A DNA stretch of 64,000 bases from CAZUMW01 sp964621615 (GCA_964621615.1 CAZUMW010000002.1:1-64000), one strand, 5' to 3'. Counted from the first letter of the stretch, positions 41,498 to 51,041 are shown. Notes: generated from the sequence alone by a model not told the origin. A program made the numbers and translations.

Positions 41498-43182
41498 TTA
41501 GCTTTTCGATGGTGGTGACGGTACTGGGCGGGCTCAGCCTGTTTCTCTACGGTATGAAGACGATGAGCGAGGGCCTGCAGAAGGTGGCGGGAAACAAGCT
41601 CAGAAAAGCGTTAAAAACCCTTACAAACAACCGGTTCTCGGGGGTCTTTACCGGGTTTTTTATAACCGCTGCCATTCAGTCCTCGAGCGCAACAACGGTC
41701 ATGCTGGTGAGCTTTGTCAACGCCGGCCTCATGAATCTTACCGAGTCTCTCGGGGTTATTCTGGGGGCCAATATCGGCACGACCGTAACGGGGTGGCTGG
41801 TGGCAATACTCGGGTTCAAGGTCAAAATATCGCTTTTCGCTCTGCCGGCAATTACTCTCGGTTTTTTCAGCAGGTTCATTGGCAAACAGCGGCTGACCGA
41901 CTGGGGTGAAGTGCTGCTTGGGTTCGGCATTCTTTTCTTCGGGCTCACGCTTATGAAGGATGCCCTGGGCGACCTGAAGCACTCACATGAGGTCGTTGAG
42001 CTTATGAGCACATACCGGGCGTCGTCGCTCTTGTCCACCATTATGGTGATTGCAGCGGGGTCTGCGGTTACCATGATCATACAGTCTTCGAGCGCAACCA
42101 TGGCGCTGACCATGACCCTGGCAAGCCAGAACCTGATCGACTATCCAACGTGTGCGGCGCTGGTTTTAGGGGAAAATATCGGGACCACTATTACCGCAAA
42201 CATCGCCGCTATCGGCACCTCGGCTGTTGCCAAGCAGGCTGCGCGCGCGCACCTTATTTTTAACGTAATGGGCGTAGTCTGGGTGCTGATAGTGTTTGAG
42301 GGGTTTCTTAATTTTGTCGACTTTGTCGTGCCCGGGAGTATACTGACCGCATCCCCTGAACAGGCTGGGCGCATGATACCCGATCACCTGGCCGCCTTTC
42401 ACACGATGTTTAATATTATAAACACCCTTCTGTTTCTGCCTCTTTTGAAAATATTGGCCCGCGGTGCACGGCTTCTCGTGCGGGCACCGGAACAAAAAGA
42501 GCCCACGCGGCTTCGCTATTTATACTGGGGGCTTATAAACACGCCGCCGCTTGCTATCGAGGAGAGCAAGCGTGAGCTTGCGCGCATGGCGGATATGGTG
42601 CTCGGCATGCTCGATTCGGTAATGGAGCTGTTTAACAAAGAGCGGAAATCACCTGATGATTATGAGAAATATGCAAAAAAAATCGGCGACATGGAAATTG
42701 TGGTTGACGGTCTTGAGCGGGAAATCACCGAGTTTCTGGTAAGCGTCATCCGCAATACAACCTCAAAGGACCTGAGCGAGGAAATATCTGAAATACTCAA
42801 TGCGGTCAGCAACCTGGAGCGCATCGGCGATCACTGCGAAATTCTTTTAAAGCAGATCAGGCGAATCGAGGAAAACGAGCTTTCATTTACCGAAAACGCA
42901 ACCCGCGACATCAACAAAATTGCAAAGCGGGTCCGCGATCAGCTTGAGCTGATAAATGACAACATTACACAGCGAAAGACAGCTATCATGAGCGCTGCCA
43001 ATAATGTTGAGGGTGAAATCAATGCAATGCGCCATGAAATGAAAAAGGGGCATATCGACCGGCTTAACCGGGGTGTCTGTGATGTAAATCAGGGCCTGAT
43101 TTTCATTGATATGCTCAACAGCTTTGAAAAAATCGGCGACCACGCCTACAACATTGCACAGTCAATCTCGGGAGTGCGGTAA
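41494..43182 (+). CDS. Na/Pi cotransporter family protein with PhoU domain
   Basis: 562 residues. Two inverted transport repeats with the QSSSATT and IQSSSAT signatures, about eight transmembrane segments, then a cytosolic PhoU-like helical domain (about 345-560; IGDMEIVVDGLEREITEFL, NLERIGDHCE, FEKIGDHAYNIAQS). Imports phosphate with sodium, or exports it, depending on the subfamily. The ATGA overlap with the sugar-transferase gene indicates translational coupling, an unexpected pairing of glycan and phosphate genes. Confidence 0.9.
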   Translation: MISFSMVVTVLGGLSLFLYGMKTMSEGLQKVAGNKLRKALKTLTNNRFSGVFTGFFITAAIQSSSATTVMLVSFVNAGLMNLTESLGVILGANIGTTVTGWLVAILGFKVKISLFALPAITLGFFSRFIGKQRLTDWGEVLLGFGILFFGLTLMKDALGDLKHSHEVVELMSTYRASSLLSTIMVIAAGSAVTMIIQSSSATMALTMTLASQNLIDYPTCAALVLGENIGTTITANIAAIGTSAVAKQAARAHLIFNVMGVVWVLIVFEGFLNFVDFVVPGSILTASPEQAGRMIPDHLAAFHTMFNIINTLLFLPLLKILARGARLLVRAPEQKEPTRLRYLYWGLINTPPLAIEESKRELARMADMVLGMLDSVMELFNKERKSPDDYEKYAKKIGDMEIVVDGLEREITEFLVSVIRNTTSKDLSEEISEILNAVSNLERIGDHCEILLKQIRRIEENELSFTENATRDINKIAKRVRDQLELINDNITQRKTAIMSAANNVEGEINAMRHEMKKGHIDRLNRGVCDVNQGLIFIDMLNSFEKIGDHAYNIAQSISGVR

Positions 43183-43224
43183 GAAATTCCTGCTGGTGGG
43201 GCCTGCCCCGTATCGAGAGGATGT

Positions 43225-44070
43225 TCAGGCATAGCTGTCACAGGCTGAACACGCGGTGTGTTCTTTGGTGTAGAGAATATCGGATATGTAGTGCAGCTCA
43301 ATCCCTTCCGGCTGCACCGCATCTATAAATTCCCCCACAGCGTCAACTGTTTCCCGCCTGGGGTGGCCGATGCCTATTGCGTGTCCGAAAAGCTGCGCAT
43401 GTTTTTTGAGCTTTTTCAGCTGAGAGCAAATATAGGTTTTATCATGAACATTGTCTATAAATATGTTCCGGTACGCGGCTTTCATATGGAGCTGGCGTGC
43501 GGTGTCAAAGCCCAATGAATTGCTGGTGGTAAAGCTGTCGATGAAAAACATGCGGTTTTGTTTGAACACATCCAGCGTTTGCTGCATTTTTTCGCGGCTT
43601 TCGGTAAATCGTGACCCCATATGATTGTTTACCCCGGCTGCAAACGGTATGCTGTCAATATTCTGCTTAAGTATATGCCTGCAGATTTCAGGGCTGTGCT
43701 TGAGGTATATGGCGCCGGGACCGGGATTGATTTCGGCGTTGCGCGGCTCCATGGGCTGGTGCAGCATTACCTCATGGCCCTCGCAGTGTATGACGTCCGC
43801 AAGCTTTTGTGAGTATATTAGATGCGGCAGGATTGAAAAGGTTATGGGAACGCTGAGCCGTAAAAAGGCCTCGACCCGCTGGGTGTTATATCCCACATCA
43901 TCGATAATAAGTGCGATTTTAGGATTTTGATGCGGCGGTGAGACCGGCTTTTGCCCCGCGGTTTTGCGGGATGCGGCGAGCATCGTGTGCGGCGCTGCGA
44001 GCGCACATGCCCCTGCCAGTGCTGCGTTAATAATGAATTCCCGCCGGGAAAAGCCCGTTTTTTTACCCAT
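43225..44070 (-). CDS. Divergent polysaccharide deacetylase (YibQ-like), Tat-exported
   Basis: 281 residues. It opens with a twin-arginine signal (GFSRREFIINAALAGAC). The deacetylase-like fold shows IALIIDDVGYN, ITFSILPHLIYSQ, GHEVMLHQPMEP and GVNNHMGSRFT, as in the YibQ/DUF610 group. A periplasmic sugar deacetylase or regulator is possible. It ends in Cys-rich ACSACDSYA. It faces the Na/Pi gene convergently, with 42 bases between. Confidence 0.85.
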   Translation of the reverse strand: MGKKTGFSRREFIINAALAGACALAAPHTMLAASRKTAGQKPVSPPHQNPKIALIIDDVGYNTQRVEAFLRLSVPITFSILPHLIYSQKLADVIHCEGHEVMLHQPMEPRNAEINPGPGAIYLKHSPEICRHILKQNIDSIPFAAGVNNHMGSRFTESREKMQQTLDVFKQNRMFFIDSFTTSNSLGFDTARQLHMKAAYRNIFIDNVHDKTYICSQLKKLKKHAQLFGHAIGIGHPRRETVDAVGEFIDAVQPEGIELHYISDILYTKEHTACSACDSYA

Positions 44071-44146
44071 ATGCTTTATGCATGTATAAAAGAACCAGAG
44101 ATGAATATAATCTATTTATTGGCATATTATAATAAAGCAATTGTTT

Positions 44147-46111
44147 TTATGCAAACAATTTAAGCTGTGTTTGTTTCTTTTTTTTGCGGGCTTGGGGCTT
44201 TTTCATTGTTTTATGAATAACGCACCCGGATGCAAGATCATCTAAAAAAGAAGATGGGCGGCAGTATGCGGTTTTCCCGAAAATGATTCGCTGCTGTGCA
44301 TGAACGATATAGAGCAATTCGCGGGCCCGTGTCATTGCCACATAAAAAAGCCGTCTCTCTTCTTCTATATCGACAGCCTGGCGGGATTCTTGATCAGGAT
44401 TATAGGGGAAAAGGCCCTCCTCGGCACCGGCAATAAAAACAACCGGAAATTCAAGCCCTTTTGATCCGTGCGCGGTCATCAGCCGAACGGCTTCAGCCTG
44501 GTACCCCCCCGGCTCCTCATCCCGCAGCAGCGCGGTTAAAAACAAAGGGGCGGCGGCCTGTGCGCACAAAAGATGCGAAAAAGGCGCTGCCGCTGTGCTG
44601 AGCTCAAGGACATCGTCCGGCAGCTCGCAGCCGGCGAAGCCGTAAAAGCGCTCTGCTGTTTCTTTAATAAACGCATTCAGCGGCAGGCGATCGGCTGCTG
44701 TGATGCATGCTTCCAGCACCTGTGCTGCATGAGCAAGACCGTGTTTGCCGCTGCCCGGTACCAGCGTGTATAATTCCGGATCGGCAAGGGCTTCCCGCAG
44801 ACAGATGCCGCGCCGTGCGGCTTCGGCTGAAGCGGTTTCAACGGCTGACGGCCCGGGCCCTCCGGGAAGGCTTTTAAAGAATGCTGCAACCGCACCGGTG
44901 CTGTCCGGAGAGCCGACTGCCTGCAGGCAGTCGACAAGGGGCTGCGCGGCCGGTTTTTCAAAAAAGCGCTTTTGGGCTGCGCAGGCCACGGGAATTCCCC
45001 GTGCAGCAAGCGCTTTGTGAATGTGTGCTGCCTGGTGGTGCAGCCGGTACAGTACCGCGATATCCCCGAAACCGACAGGCATGTCTTCGTTGTGTTCCCC
45101 CATTGTTTCAAGGCGGGTGCCGCCGACCAGGCGCTCTATCTCGTCAGCTATGAACAGCGCCTCTTCCCGCTCTGAAAAGGTTTTCTGGATGAGCACTTTC
45201 GGGCCCGGGCTGCGCGCTGCTTTCAGCTGATTGTTGCGCCGGTTTTTGTTCCGGCTGATAACGGCGCGGGCTGCAGAAAGTATCGTTTCTGTTGACCGGT
45301 AATTGTGCTCCAGAAAAATAACGGCGGCGTCCGGAAAATCATTTTCAAAGTTTAAGAACATGTCGATGCTTGCGCCTCTGAACCCGTATATGGCCTGATC
45401 GGCATCCCCGACCGCACACAGCTTTGTGTCGGGTCGGCACAGACGTGTAATCAGGGTGTATTGTGCGGGATTGATATCCTGAAACTCATCAACGAGAATG
45501 TGCCGGTATTGCGAGCGGTATTTCTCTGCAATGGAATCCGCACAGGTAAGCAGCTCTATTGTTTTCAAAATAAGGTCGTCAAAATCGAGCAGCCCGAGCG
45601 CGCTGAGCTCTTTTTGGTATGCACGGCACAGGGGGCTCCGGCTCTCAGGCGAAGCATATGTGCTTTTTTCGAGGGTTATCGCGCTTTCACAGCGCTTCCG
45701 GGGCGATGCGCTGTCGGGAAAAAACCGCTGTGACAGGGTGTGTATGATACCGGAGCGCTCGTCCGGCGACAGGAGGCCGAAGCCGTTTTGGATACCGACA
45801 GCCGCCCCGTCTGTTTTGAGTATTTCATAGCACAGCGCGTGGACGGTGCCGATATGCATGGCGGAAAAATTATCTGTGCCGTCGCAGAGGGCTGCAGCGC
45901 GCGTTCGCATTTCCTGCGCTGCTTTGGCGGTGAAGGTTACCGCAAGAATTTGCCGGGCACCGATGCCGCCTTCAGTCACAAGATAGGCAAGCCGGCGGAC
46001 AAGCGTTCCGGTTTTGCCGGTGCCCGCTCCGGCAACAATTAATACGGTACCATCGATTGCGGTTGCTGCGCGCTTTTGTGCGTTGTTCAGGCCTGCAAAA
46101 ATAGTGTTCAT
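44147..46111 (-). CDS. UvrD/PcrA-type SF1 helicase
   Basis: 654 residues from ATG 46111, where the fold begins (IFAGLNNAQKRAATAI). Walker A VAGAGTGKTGTLV, DEFQDINPAQYTLI (Walker B), GDADQAIYGFRGA, and the C-terminal LMTAHGSKGLEFPVVFI and ARELLYIV motifs. A 3'-to-5' DNA helicase for repair and replication restart. A short basic PCNA/clamp-like tail (QTQLKLF) at the extreme C-terminus could bind the beta clamp. Confidence 0.92.
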   Translation of the reverse strand: MNTIFAGLNNAQKRAATAIDGTVLIVAGAGTGKTGTLVRRLAYLVTEGGIGARQILAVTFTAKAAQEMRTRAAALCDGTDNFSAMHIGTVHALCYEILKTDGAAVGIQNGFGLLSPDERSGIIHTLSQRFFPDSASPRKRCESAITLEKSTYASPESRSPLCRAYQKELSALGLLDFDDLILKTIELLTCADSIAEKYRSQYRHILVDEFQDINPAQYTLITRLCRPDTKLCAVGDADQAIYGFRGASIDMFLNFENDFPDAAVIFLEHNYRSTETILSAARAVISRNKNRRNNQLKAARSPGPKVLIQKTFSEREEALFIADEIERLVGGTRLETMGEHNEDMPVGFGDIAVLYRLHHQAAHIHKALAARGIPVACAAQKRFFEKPAAQPLVDCLQAVGSPDSTGAVAAFFKSLPGGPGPSAVETASAEAARRGICLREALADPELYTLVPGSGKHGLAHAAQVLEACITAADRLPLNAFIKETAERFYGFAGCELPDDVLELSTAAAPFSHLLCAQAAAPLFLTALLRDEEPGGYQAEAVRLMTAHGSKGLEFPVVFIAGAEEGLFPYNPDQESRQAVDIEEERRLFYVAMTRARELLYIVHAQQRIIFGKTAYCRPSSFLDDLASGCVIHKTMKKPQARKKKKQTQLKLFA

Positions 46112-46209
46112 TGAAAAAGCCGAAAGCCGTTTGTAACTGTGCGGGCCTGATTGTACCACTGTGCGGCAGGGTTCTCAATAAAAGAAATCCTGCGATGTGC
46201 ATCCGTGTG

Positions 46210-46404
46210 TTATATCGCATCGAACCCGATTTGATCGATGCTAACCGGATTGCACAGGTTTTCCTCTTTATCTGCCGCTCGTCCGCAATTGGCGCAGATG
46301 TACTGCGGATTTCTTGTGAGGTCTTTTATTTGTTCGAGCTGGCGCTGTTCGGCAAGTGCACAGATATGCTGTGCATGGTCTCCGCAGCATTTTTTTTCAT
46401 CCAT
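46210..46404 (-). CDS. Cysteine-rich miniprotein A (zinc-ribbon-like)
   Basis: 64 residues, preceded by GAGGAG. It shows CGDHAQHIC near the start and ICANCGRAADKEENLCNP later: two Cys/His clusters, about five Cys and two His, typical of a small zinc-binding fold. It is a clear paralogue of the divergent gene at 46594. No family name comes to mind. Confidence 0.65.
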   Translation of the reverse strand: MDEKKCCGDHAQHICALAEQRQLEQIKDLTRNPQYICANCGRAADKEENLCNPVSIDQIGFDAI

Positions 46405-46439
46405 GGGTATCTCCTCTGTATGGTGAATTATTAACGGGC

Positions 46440-46502
46440 ACAGTGATTTTGCACTGTTTTTTATGTTTAGCAGTTGACTTTCTTTATGATTATAATTATA
46501 GA
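46440..46502 (+). promoter_or_regulatory. Promoter and palindrome between the paired miniproteins
   Basis: TTGACT (46474-46479), 17 bases, TATAGA (46497-46502): a good sigma70-type promoter toward the miniprotein at 46594, giving an 85-base or so leader. A palindrome ACAGTG/CACTGT (46440-46445, 46452-46457) with T6 lies on the far side toward miniprotein A and might be a regulator site or a short plus-strand terminator. Confidence 0.5.
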
Positions 46503-46593
46503 AACAACAGATTTTTTGATTAAGCTTTATTTTGTATATTTATAGTATATAAATTTCAAATTACAATATTAATCCTTTTTAAGAGGCACGGCC

Positions 46594-46794
46594 ATGAATC
46601 AAAAATGTACCGGGGATCACTCAGACCATATTTGTCATCTTGCAGAAGAGAATCAGTTCTCAGCAATAAAGACAAAAGTTACACGGCCAGAATATCTCTG
46701 CGTGAATTGCGGCCGCGTTGCTGATGCGAAAAGCAGTCTCTGTAATCCTGTCGCGTTTGAAAATATTCGCGAGCTGCTCGAACAGGTGCGGTAG
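46594..46794 (+). CDS. Cysteine-rich miniprotein B (zinc-ribbon-like)
   Basis: 66 residues; AAGAGG precedes the ATG. CTGDHSDHICHLAEEN at the start and LCVNCGRVADAKSSLCNP later match miniprotein A in order and spacing (GDHxxHICxLAE, then CxNCGRxAD, then LCNP). The C-terminal tail is helical (AFENIRELLEQV). It lies 58 bases ahead of crtYc and might be cotranscribed with the carotenoid cyclase genes. Confidence 0.65.
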   Translation: MNQKCTGDHSDHICHLAEENQFSAIKTKVTRPEYLCVNCGRVADAKSSLCNPVAFENIRELLEQVR

Positions 46795-46852
46795 CGTTTG
46801 TGTTCCGCCCGCAGTCCAGCAGGCCTGATCTCATATTGGAGTAACCATTTCT

Positions 46853-47167
46853 ATGCCGGTATCAGAATATTTCGCGGTCTTACTTTTCTCTGCCGCCATC
46901 CCCGTTGTGTGCAGCTTGTATCCCCCGCTTCGATTTTACCGGCACCCGAAAGCCCTTCTGTATACCATCGGCTGTATTGTGGTGCTGTTCGGCGCGTGGG
47001 ACTGTTTTGCCACGTATCGCGGACACTGGACATTTGCCCCGCGCGGCATCTGTGGCCTCTATTTAGCCAACCTGCCCATTGAGGAGGTGCTTTTTTTTGC
47101 GGTGATACCGTACTGCTGCATTTTTACCTGGGAGGTTGTGCTGTTTATCAGCAAAAGGATGTCATGA
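46853..47167 (+). CDS. crtYc: Lycopene cyclase subunit c
   Basis: 104 residues, three transmembrane segments. The motif GLYLANLPIEEVLFF has the PIEE core of the heterodimeric (CrtYc/CrtYd) lycopene beta-cyclase family, here with W..RG.W.F.P upstream (YRGHWTFAPRGI). Works in the inner membrane with CrtYd to form beta-ionone rings. Overlaps crtYd by four bases (ATGA 47164-47167). Confidence 0.85.
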   Translation: MPVSEYFAVLLFSAAIPVVCSLYPPLRFYRHPKALLYTIGCIVVLFGAWDCFATYRGHWTFAPRGICGLYLANLPIEEVLFFAVIPYCCIFTWEVVLFISKRMS

Positions 47168-47478
47168 AAGAATACACCCTGCTTTCTGTTTTTTCGGTAC
47201 TGGCAACGCTGCTGGCAGACCGCCTGACCGGCGTCCGAATTCTCAAAAGAAGAACGTATTATATCTTTATGGCTATAATTGCCGGCTTTTTTTTACTGGT
47301 AAACGGATATCTGACGGGCAGAGGGCTCGTGCTGTATTCGGAGCGGTTTTGCCTCGGGGTGCGGGTCGGCTCCATTCCCGTTGAGGACATGCTGTTCGGT
47401 TTCAGCATGGTCACCATGACGATTATGCTGTGGGAATATTTTAAATCCCGGGAAAGCGGCGGGAACTCAGGCGGCTAA
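47164..47478 (+). CDS. crtYd: Lycopene cyclase subunit d
   Basis: 104 residues, three transmembrane segments, with IPVEDMLFGFSMV as the counterpart motif to the PIEE of subunit c. With crtYc it completes the split cyclase, known from actinobacteria and myxobacteria. Its TAA overlaps the TAG of the convergent crtE by two bases, so the two operons end inside one another. Confidence 0.85.
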   Translation: MKEYTLLSVFSVLATLLADRLTGVRILKRRTYYIFMAIIAGFFLLVNGYLTGRGLVLYSERFCLGVRVGSIPVEDMLFGFSMVTMTIMLWEYFKSRESGGNSGG

Positions 47479-48518
47479 CGCTTAAATATCTGATCGACAA
47501 ATGTCTCGAGGTCGGTTTTATAGTCCGGATGCATAGAGAAGTCGCGGCACAGCCCGCCGGCTTCTTCAAGAAGGCTGTCTATTTCCTGTTCTGCACAGGT
47601 CAGCGCCCGGGAGGATTTGCAGATGTCATGGACGCTGCGGGCCTCCTCGCGCGAAAGATGCGATTTTGAAAGCCATATCTTAAGGGCTTTTTTTTCGGCA
47701 GCACCGCACTGGTGGTATGCGTGCCACAATACCAGCGTGCGCTTAGCCTCCCTGATATCATCGCACGATTCCGGGGCCTCGCTGTCGCCCCAGTTTATAA
47801 GCTCATCAAGGTCGTCTTTTATTTGAAACGCCCGGCCCAGCAGCAGCCCGTAGTACGAAAGCCGGCGGATATCGTCTTCTCCGTTTTGAGCAAGAATTGC
47901 GCCGGTTACCAGCGGAGCGGCAAACGTGTAATAGGCGCTTTTATAATCGTAGGTGGCGAAAATATCCTCCTTTGATACGCTGTCGATATCCCGGAAGCCA
48001 TTCAGCAGCTCCTTGAACTCGCCCGCGCCGGTGTAGACCGCTGTTTCGACAAATTTCTGCAGTGCCCGGTGCTTGCGGACCATGTCCTCGTCAATTGCCA
48101 GAAAGGCTTCGATAGCAAGCGCAAAAAGCACATCCCCCAGAATAATTGCCAGGTCAACGCCGCTGCCTTCAGCGCCGCCCGTGTGTTTTTGTATATATTC
48201 ATCAAAGGCGATGTGCATGGCAGGCGCTCCGCGGCGGGAGCGTGATTTGTCGATTATATCATCGTGAACAAGCATAAAATCATGAAGCAGCTCAAAGGCC
48301 GCTGCGGTTGTATAGTAATTTCTGGCCGGGGTGCTGCTGAAGCCCAGATAGCTGAGCACAAAGAGCACCGGGCGCAGGCGCTTTCCTGACCGCTGCACAA
48401 ATTCCTGTATAAAGCGGCTCAGTATCGGCGAGACCTCCCTCAGGCGGTGCGTGCCGGTAAGGGTCCGGGTGACCTGTGAAAGCTCCTGCTCGATATGTGT
48501 TTTTATTGTATCGATCAT
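47475..48518 (-). CDS. crtE: Polyprenyl (geranylgeranyl) diphosphate synthase
   Basis: 347 residues from ATG 48518, just past the crtB stop; a frame to 48575 exists but overlaps crtB without benefit. First aspartate-rich motif HDDIIDKSRSRRG, second IKDDLDE, plus GKRLRP (substrate phosphate). Makes the C20 precursor of carotenoids. The position after crtB suggests GGPP, but chain length cannot be fixed by eye. Confidence 0.88.
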   Translation of the reverse strand: MIDTIKTHIEQELSQVTRTLTGTHRLREVSPILSRFIQEFVQRSGKRLRPVLFVLSYLGFSSTPARNYYTTAAAFELLHDFMLVHDDIIDKSRSRRGAPAMHIAFDEYIQKHTGGAEGSGVDLAIILGDVLFALAIEAFLAIDEDMVRKHRALQKFVETAVYTGAGEFKELLNGFRDIDSVSKEDIFATYDYKSAYYTFAAPLVTGAILAQNGEDDIRRLSYYGLLLGRAFQIKDDLDELINWGDSEAPESCDDIREAKRTLVLWHAYHQCGAAEKKALKIWLSKSHLSREEARSVHDICKSSRALTCAEQEIDSLLEEAGGLCRDFSMHPDYKTDLETFVDQIFKR

Positions 48519-48520
48519 TG

Positions 48521-49369
48521 TCAGGCGGCTGTCTGTTTGTAAGAGCATGTCGTCTTGATTGTAAACGCATTGCATATTCCTGAAAGCAGGATATGCAGCG
48601 CCGGGGGCTTTACTTTTTTTTCAAATACAACAAGCGGGTTTTTCCTGATGGTCCGCCCCGTCCATTTATATTTATCGGATGCGGTTTTTATTGGTACCAG
48701 GTATCGTTTTGGTATGTAGCTGAACCCTTTTTCAGCCTCCGTCTGCCACTGCTCATAGAGCTGCAGCTGACTGTGTATGAAGCGGGTGAAACGCTCGGGA
48801 TGCTTTCGCGCACAGGGCTCTGACAGCTCGGAAAGGCCGGTTCCCGCCAGGGGGAGATAACGTCTGCCCAGCGAAAAATCCTCGTCGATGTCGCGTATGA
48901 AATTGATATACTGCATGGATCTGCCCAGAAGCCGCGCATAGTGCAGAGAATCGGCGTGAAGGCCCATAATTGTTGCCATCATCAGGCCGATGACCTCAGC
49001 GGAGCCGTACATGTATTCGCAGGTTTCCTCGATGGTGTCGTAGCTCTGCTTTTTTAAATCCATTTCCATGGCCCGCAAAAACGCATCCACCCATGCGGGG
49101 TCAAAGCATTTCCGGTTCATGAGCTCCACAAAGCACCCGATGATAACATCGCTGCTGACAGCGCCCCCGGCGCGAGCCTCGTAATAGGACGCCCTGAACC
49201 GGTAGAAGGCTTCGGGCTGCTGCGGAACCGCATCGACAAAGTCATCGGCTGTTCTGACAAACGCATAAAGCGCACTCACATCGCTTCGAACGGCCGGGGG
49301 AAAAAACACGCTGCTGTAGAAATAGGTGGTGCTCCCCCGCTTAAAGGTTTTGAAAAGCGCTTTGTTCAT
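48521..49369 (-). CDS. crtB: Phytoene synthase
   Basis: 282 residues. Squalene/phytoene synthase motifs: YAFVRTADDFVD (first DxxxD) and SMQYINFIRDIDEDFSLGRRYLP (second). Condenses two GGPP to phytoene at the membrane. The first ATG overlaps the crtI stop by four bases (49366-49369). Confidence 0.92.
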   Translation of the reverse strand: MNKALFKTFKRGSTTYFYSSVFFPPAVRSDVSALYAFVRTADDFVDAVPQQPEAFYRFRASYYEARAGGAVSSDVIIGCFVELMNRKCFDPAWVDAFLRAMEMDLKKQSYDTIEETCEYMYGSAEVIGLMMATIMGLHADSLHYARLLGRSMQYINFIRDIDEDFSLGRRYLPLAGTGLSELSEPCARKHPERFTRFIHSQLQLYEQWQTEAEKGFSYIPKRYLVPIKTASDKYKWTGRTIRKNPLVVFEKKVKPPALHILLSGICNAFTIKTTCSYKQTAA

Positions 49370-50850
49370 GCGTGCTCCCGTGCAATGGTATCGCTTACAA
49401 TTTGGGAGGCGATCAGCACCATGGGCAGGCCGATGCCGGGGTGTGTGTAGTGCCCGGTGAAAAAAAGATTTTTTACTTTTTTGCTGCGGTGCGCGGGGCG
49501 GAAACAGGCGGTCTGCCGCAGCGTGTGCGCCAGCCCCATGGCCGTTCCCCGGTACAGGTTAAACGTTTCCTTAAAATCCCGCACCGAAAACAGCGTTTGT
49601 GTTTCTATGCTGTCGCGGATCGGCTGGCTGATGGTCTGTTCGAGATGGCACAGAATTCTGTCGAAAAATGATGTGCGGATCTCTTCGCTGTCCTCGAGCC
49701 CCGGGGCAATCGGTACGAGTATAAACAAAGACTCGCCCCCGGCGGGAGCGCATTCCGGGTCTGTTTTCGTCGGACAAGCCACATAATAGGAGGCGTTGTC
49801 AGGCCAGGCCGGCTTTTCAAAGATAGATGCGAAGTGGTTCTCCCAGTCGGGGGCAAGATACAGATTATGATGCGCAAGACCGCCGAGCTTTTTATTTATG
49901 CCAAGATAGGCAATGAACGCTGACGGGCCCATCACTCTTTTTTCCCAGTACCGGCCGGTATAGCTTCGCCACTGCGGCTCAAGCAGGGCCGTTTCCGTGT
50001 GATGGTAATCGGCGCCGGAAACCGCGATCTCGGCGCCGAAGAATCCGCTTTCTGTTTCTATGCCGGAAATGCTTCCGTTTGAAACTGCAATCCTTTGGAC
50101 GGGATGGTTGTAATGAATCGTCACCCCGTGCTCCCGGCACAGCTGCTCAAGAGCCCGGGTGAGGCTGTATATTCCCCCGCGGGGATAATAGACCCCAAGC
50201 TTCATATCGACATGGGACATTATTGTGTACAGGGCGGGACTTTTGAACGGGCTGCAGCCCAGGAAAACAATATTATACTCCAGCAGCTTTCTGGCCTCCG
50301 GGCTGGTAAAATACCTGCGGATAAAGGAGTCAAGCTTTTGAAATATATGCAGCTTTGTGCCTTCAAGGAGCACTTTTTTGCTGAAAAAGTCAAACAGCGT
50401 CCGGTACTCGCGGTACAGAAAATCTTTGAGCGCAATGGTGTATTTGTATTCGGCCTGCTGAAGATAGCGCTTGATCTTTGCCGCCCCGTCCTGCTCCAGC
50501 TGCTCAAACACCTCGTACGTATGCTCAAGACTGTCTGTGATATCTACGCAGTGTTCGGGGCTGAAAAAGACCCGGTAATACGGGCTCAGCCTGATGAGGT
50601 CGAAATAATCGCTTGTGGTTTTGTCAAATATGCCGAAAAAACGATCAAATACTTCCGGCATGAGATACCAGCTCGGCCCGCGATCAAAGCGGAAACCGCT
50701 GTCCTCGTACATGCCGGCTACCCCGCCGGGGCCCGCGCCTTTTTCAAAAACAGTAACGGGAAATCCCCTGCGGGCCAGCAGTGCGGCAGCAGACAGCCCG
50801 CTGAGTCCCGCACCGATAACCGCAACAGTTTTTTTATATGGCGCAGACAT
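49366..50850 (-). CDS. crtI: Phytoene desaturase
   Basis: 494 residues from ATG 50850 (a frame to 50880 is possible, but the promoter at 50894-50921 makes that leader very short). FAD-binding AVIGAGLSGLSAAALLARRG at the start, then the substrate domain, and the CrtI C-terminus HYTHPGIGLPMVLIASQ. It should turn phytoene into lycopene by four desaturations, or fewer. It is first of crtI-crtB-crtE, all overlapping or nearly so. Confidence 0.93.
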   Translation of the reverse strand: MSAPYKKTVAVIGAGLSGLSAAALLARRGFPVTVFEKGAGPGGVAGMYEDSGFRFDRGPSWYLMPEVFDRFFGIFDKTTSDYFDLIRLSPYYRVFFSPEHCVDITDSLEHTYEVFEQLEQDGAAKIKRYLQQAEYKYTIALKDFLYREYRTLFDFFSKKVLLEGTKLHIFQKLDSFIRRYFTSPEARKLLEYNIVFLGCSPFKSPALYTIMSHVDMKLGVYYPRGGIYSLTRALEQLCREHGVTIHYNHPVQRIAVSNGSISGIETESGFFGAEIAVSGADYHHTETALLEPQWRSYTGRYWEKRVMGPSAFIAYLGINKKLGGLAHHNLYLAPDWENHFASIFEKPAWPDNASYYVACPTKTDPECAPAGGESLFILVPIAPGLEDSEEIRTSFFDRILCHLEQTISQPIRDSIETQTLFSVRDFKETFNLYRGTAMGLAHTLRQTACFRPAHRSKKVKNLFFTGHYTHPGIGLPMVLIASQIVSDTIAREHA

Positions 50851-50893
50851 AATTATGTGTGTAACATGCCCCCTAAGCACAATTGCTTTAGTA

Positions 50894-50921
50894 GTATTAA
50901 TTCCGAGAGTACAGAAGTCAA
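50894..50921 (-). promoter_or_regulatory. crtI-crtB-crtE promoter
   Basis: Minus strand TTGACT (50921-50916), 16-base spacer, TAATAC (50899-50894). Good match to sigma70 and placed just upstream of crtI. Confidence 0.55.
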
Positions 50922-51012
50922 TATCTTTTTATAAAATATTTTAATTTTTTATCATTAAGAACAGCCGGATTTCATTGTGAGGGTGGGAAACAGCGGCGCG
51001 GGTATTTCTTAT

Positions 51013-51041
51013 TTGACAAGGCCAAAGCAGTAGTGTATTAA
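51013..51041 (+). promoter_or_regulatory. Promoter of the secreted 159-residue protein
   Basis: TTGACA (51013-51018, consensus), 17 bases, TATTAA (51036-51041); about 30 bases before the ATG. Among the best-looking promoters in the window. Confidence 0.65.
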
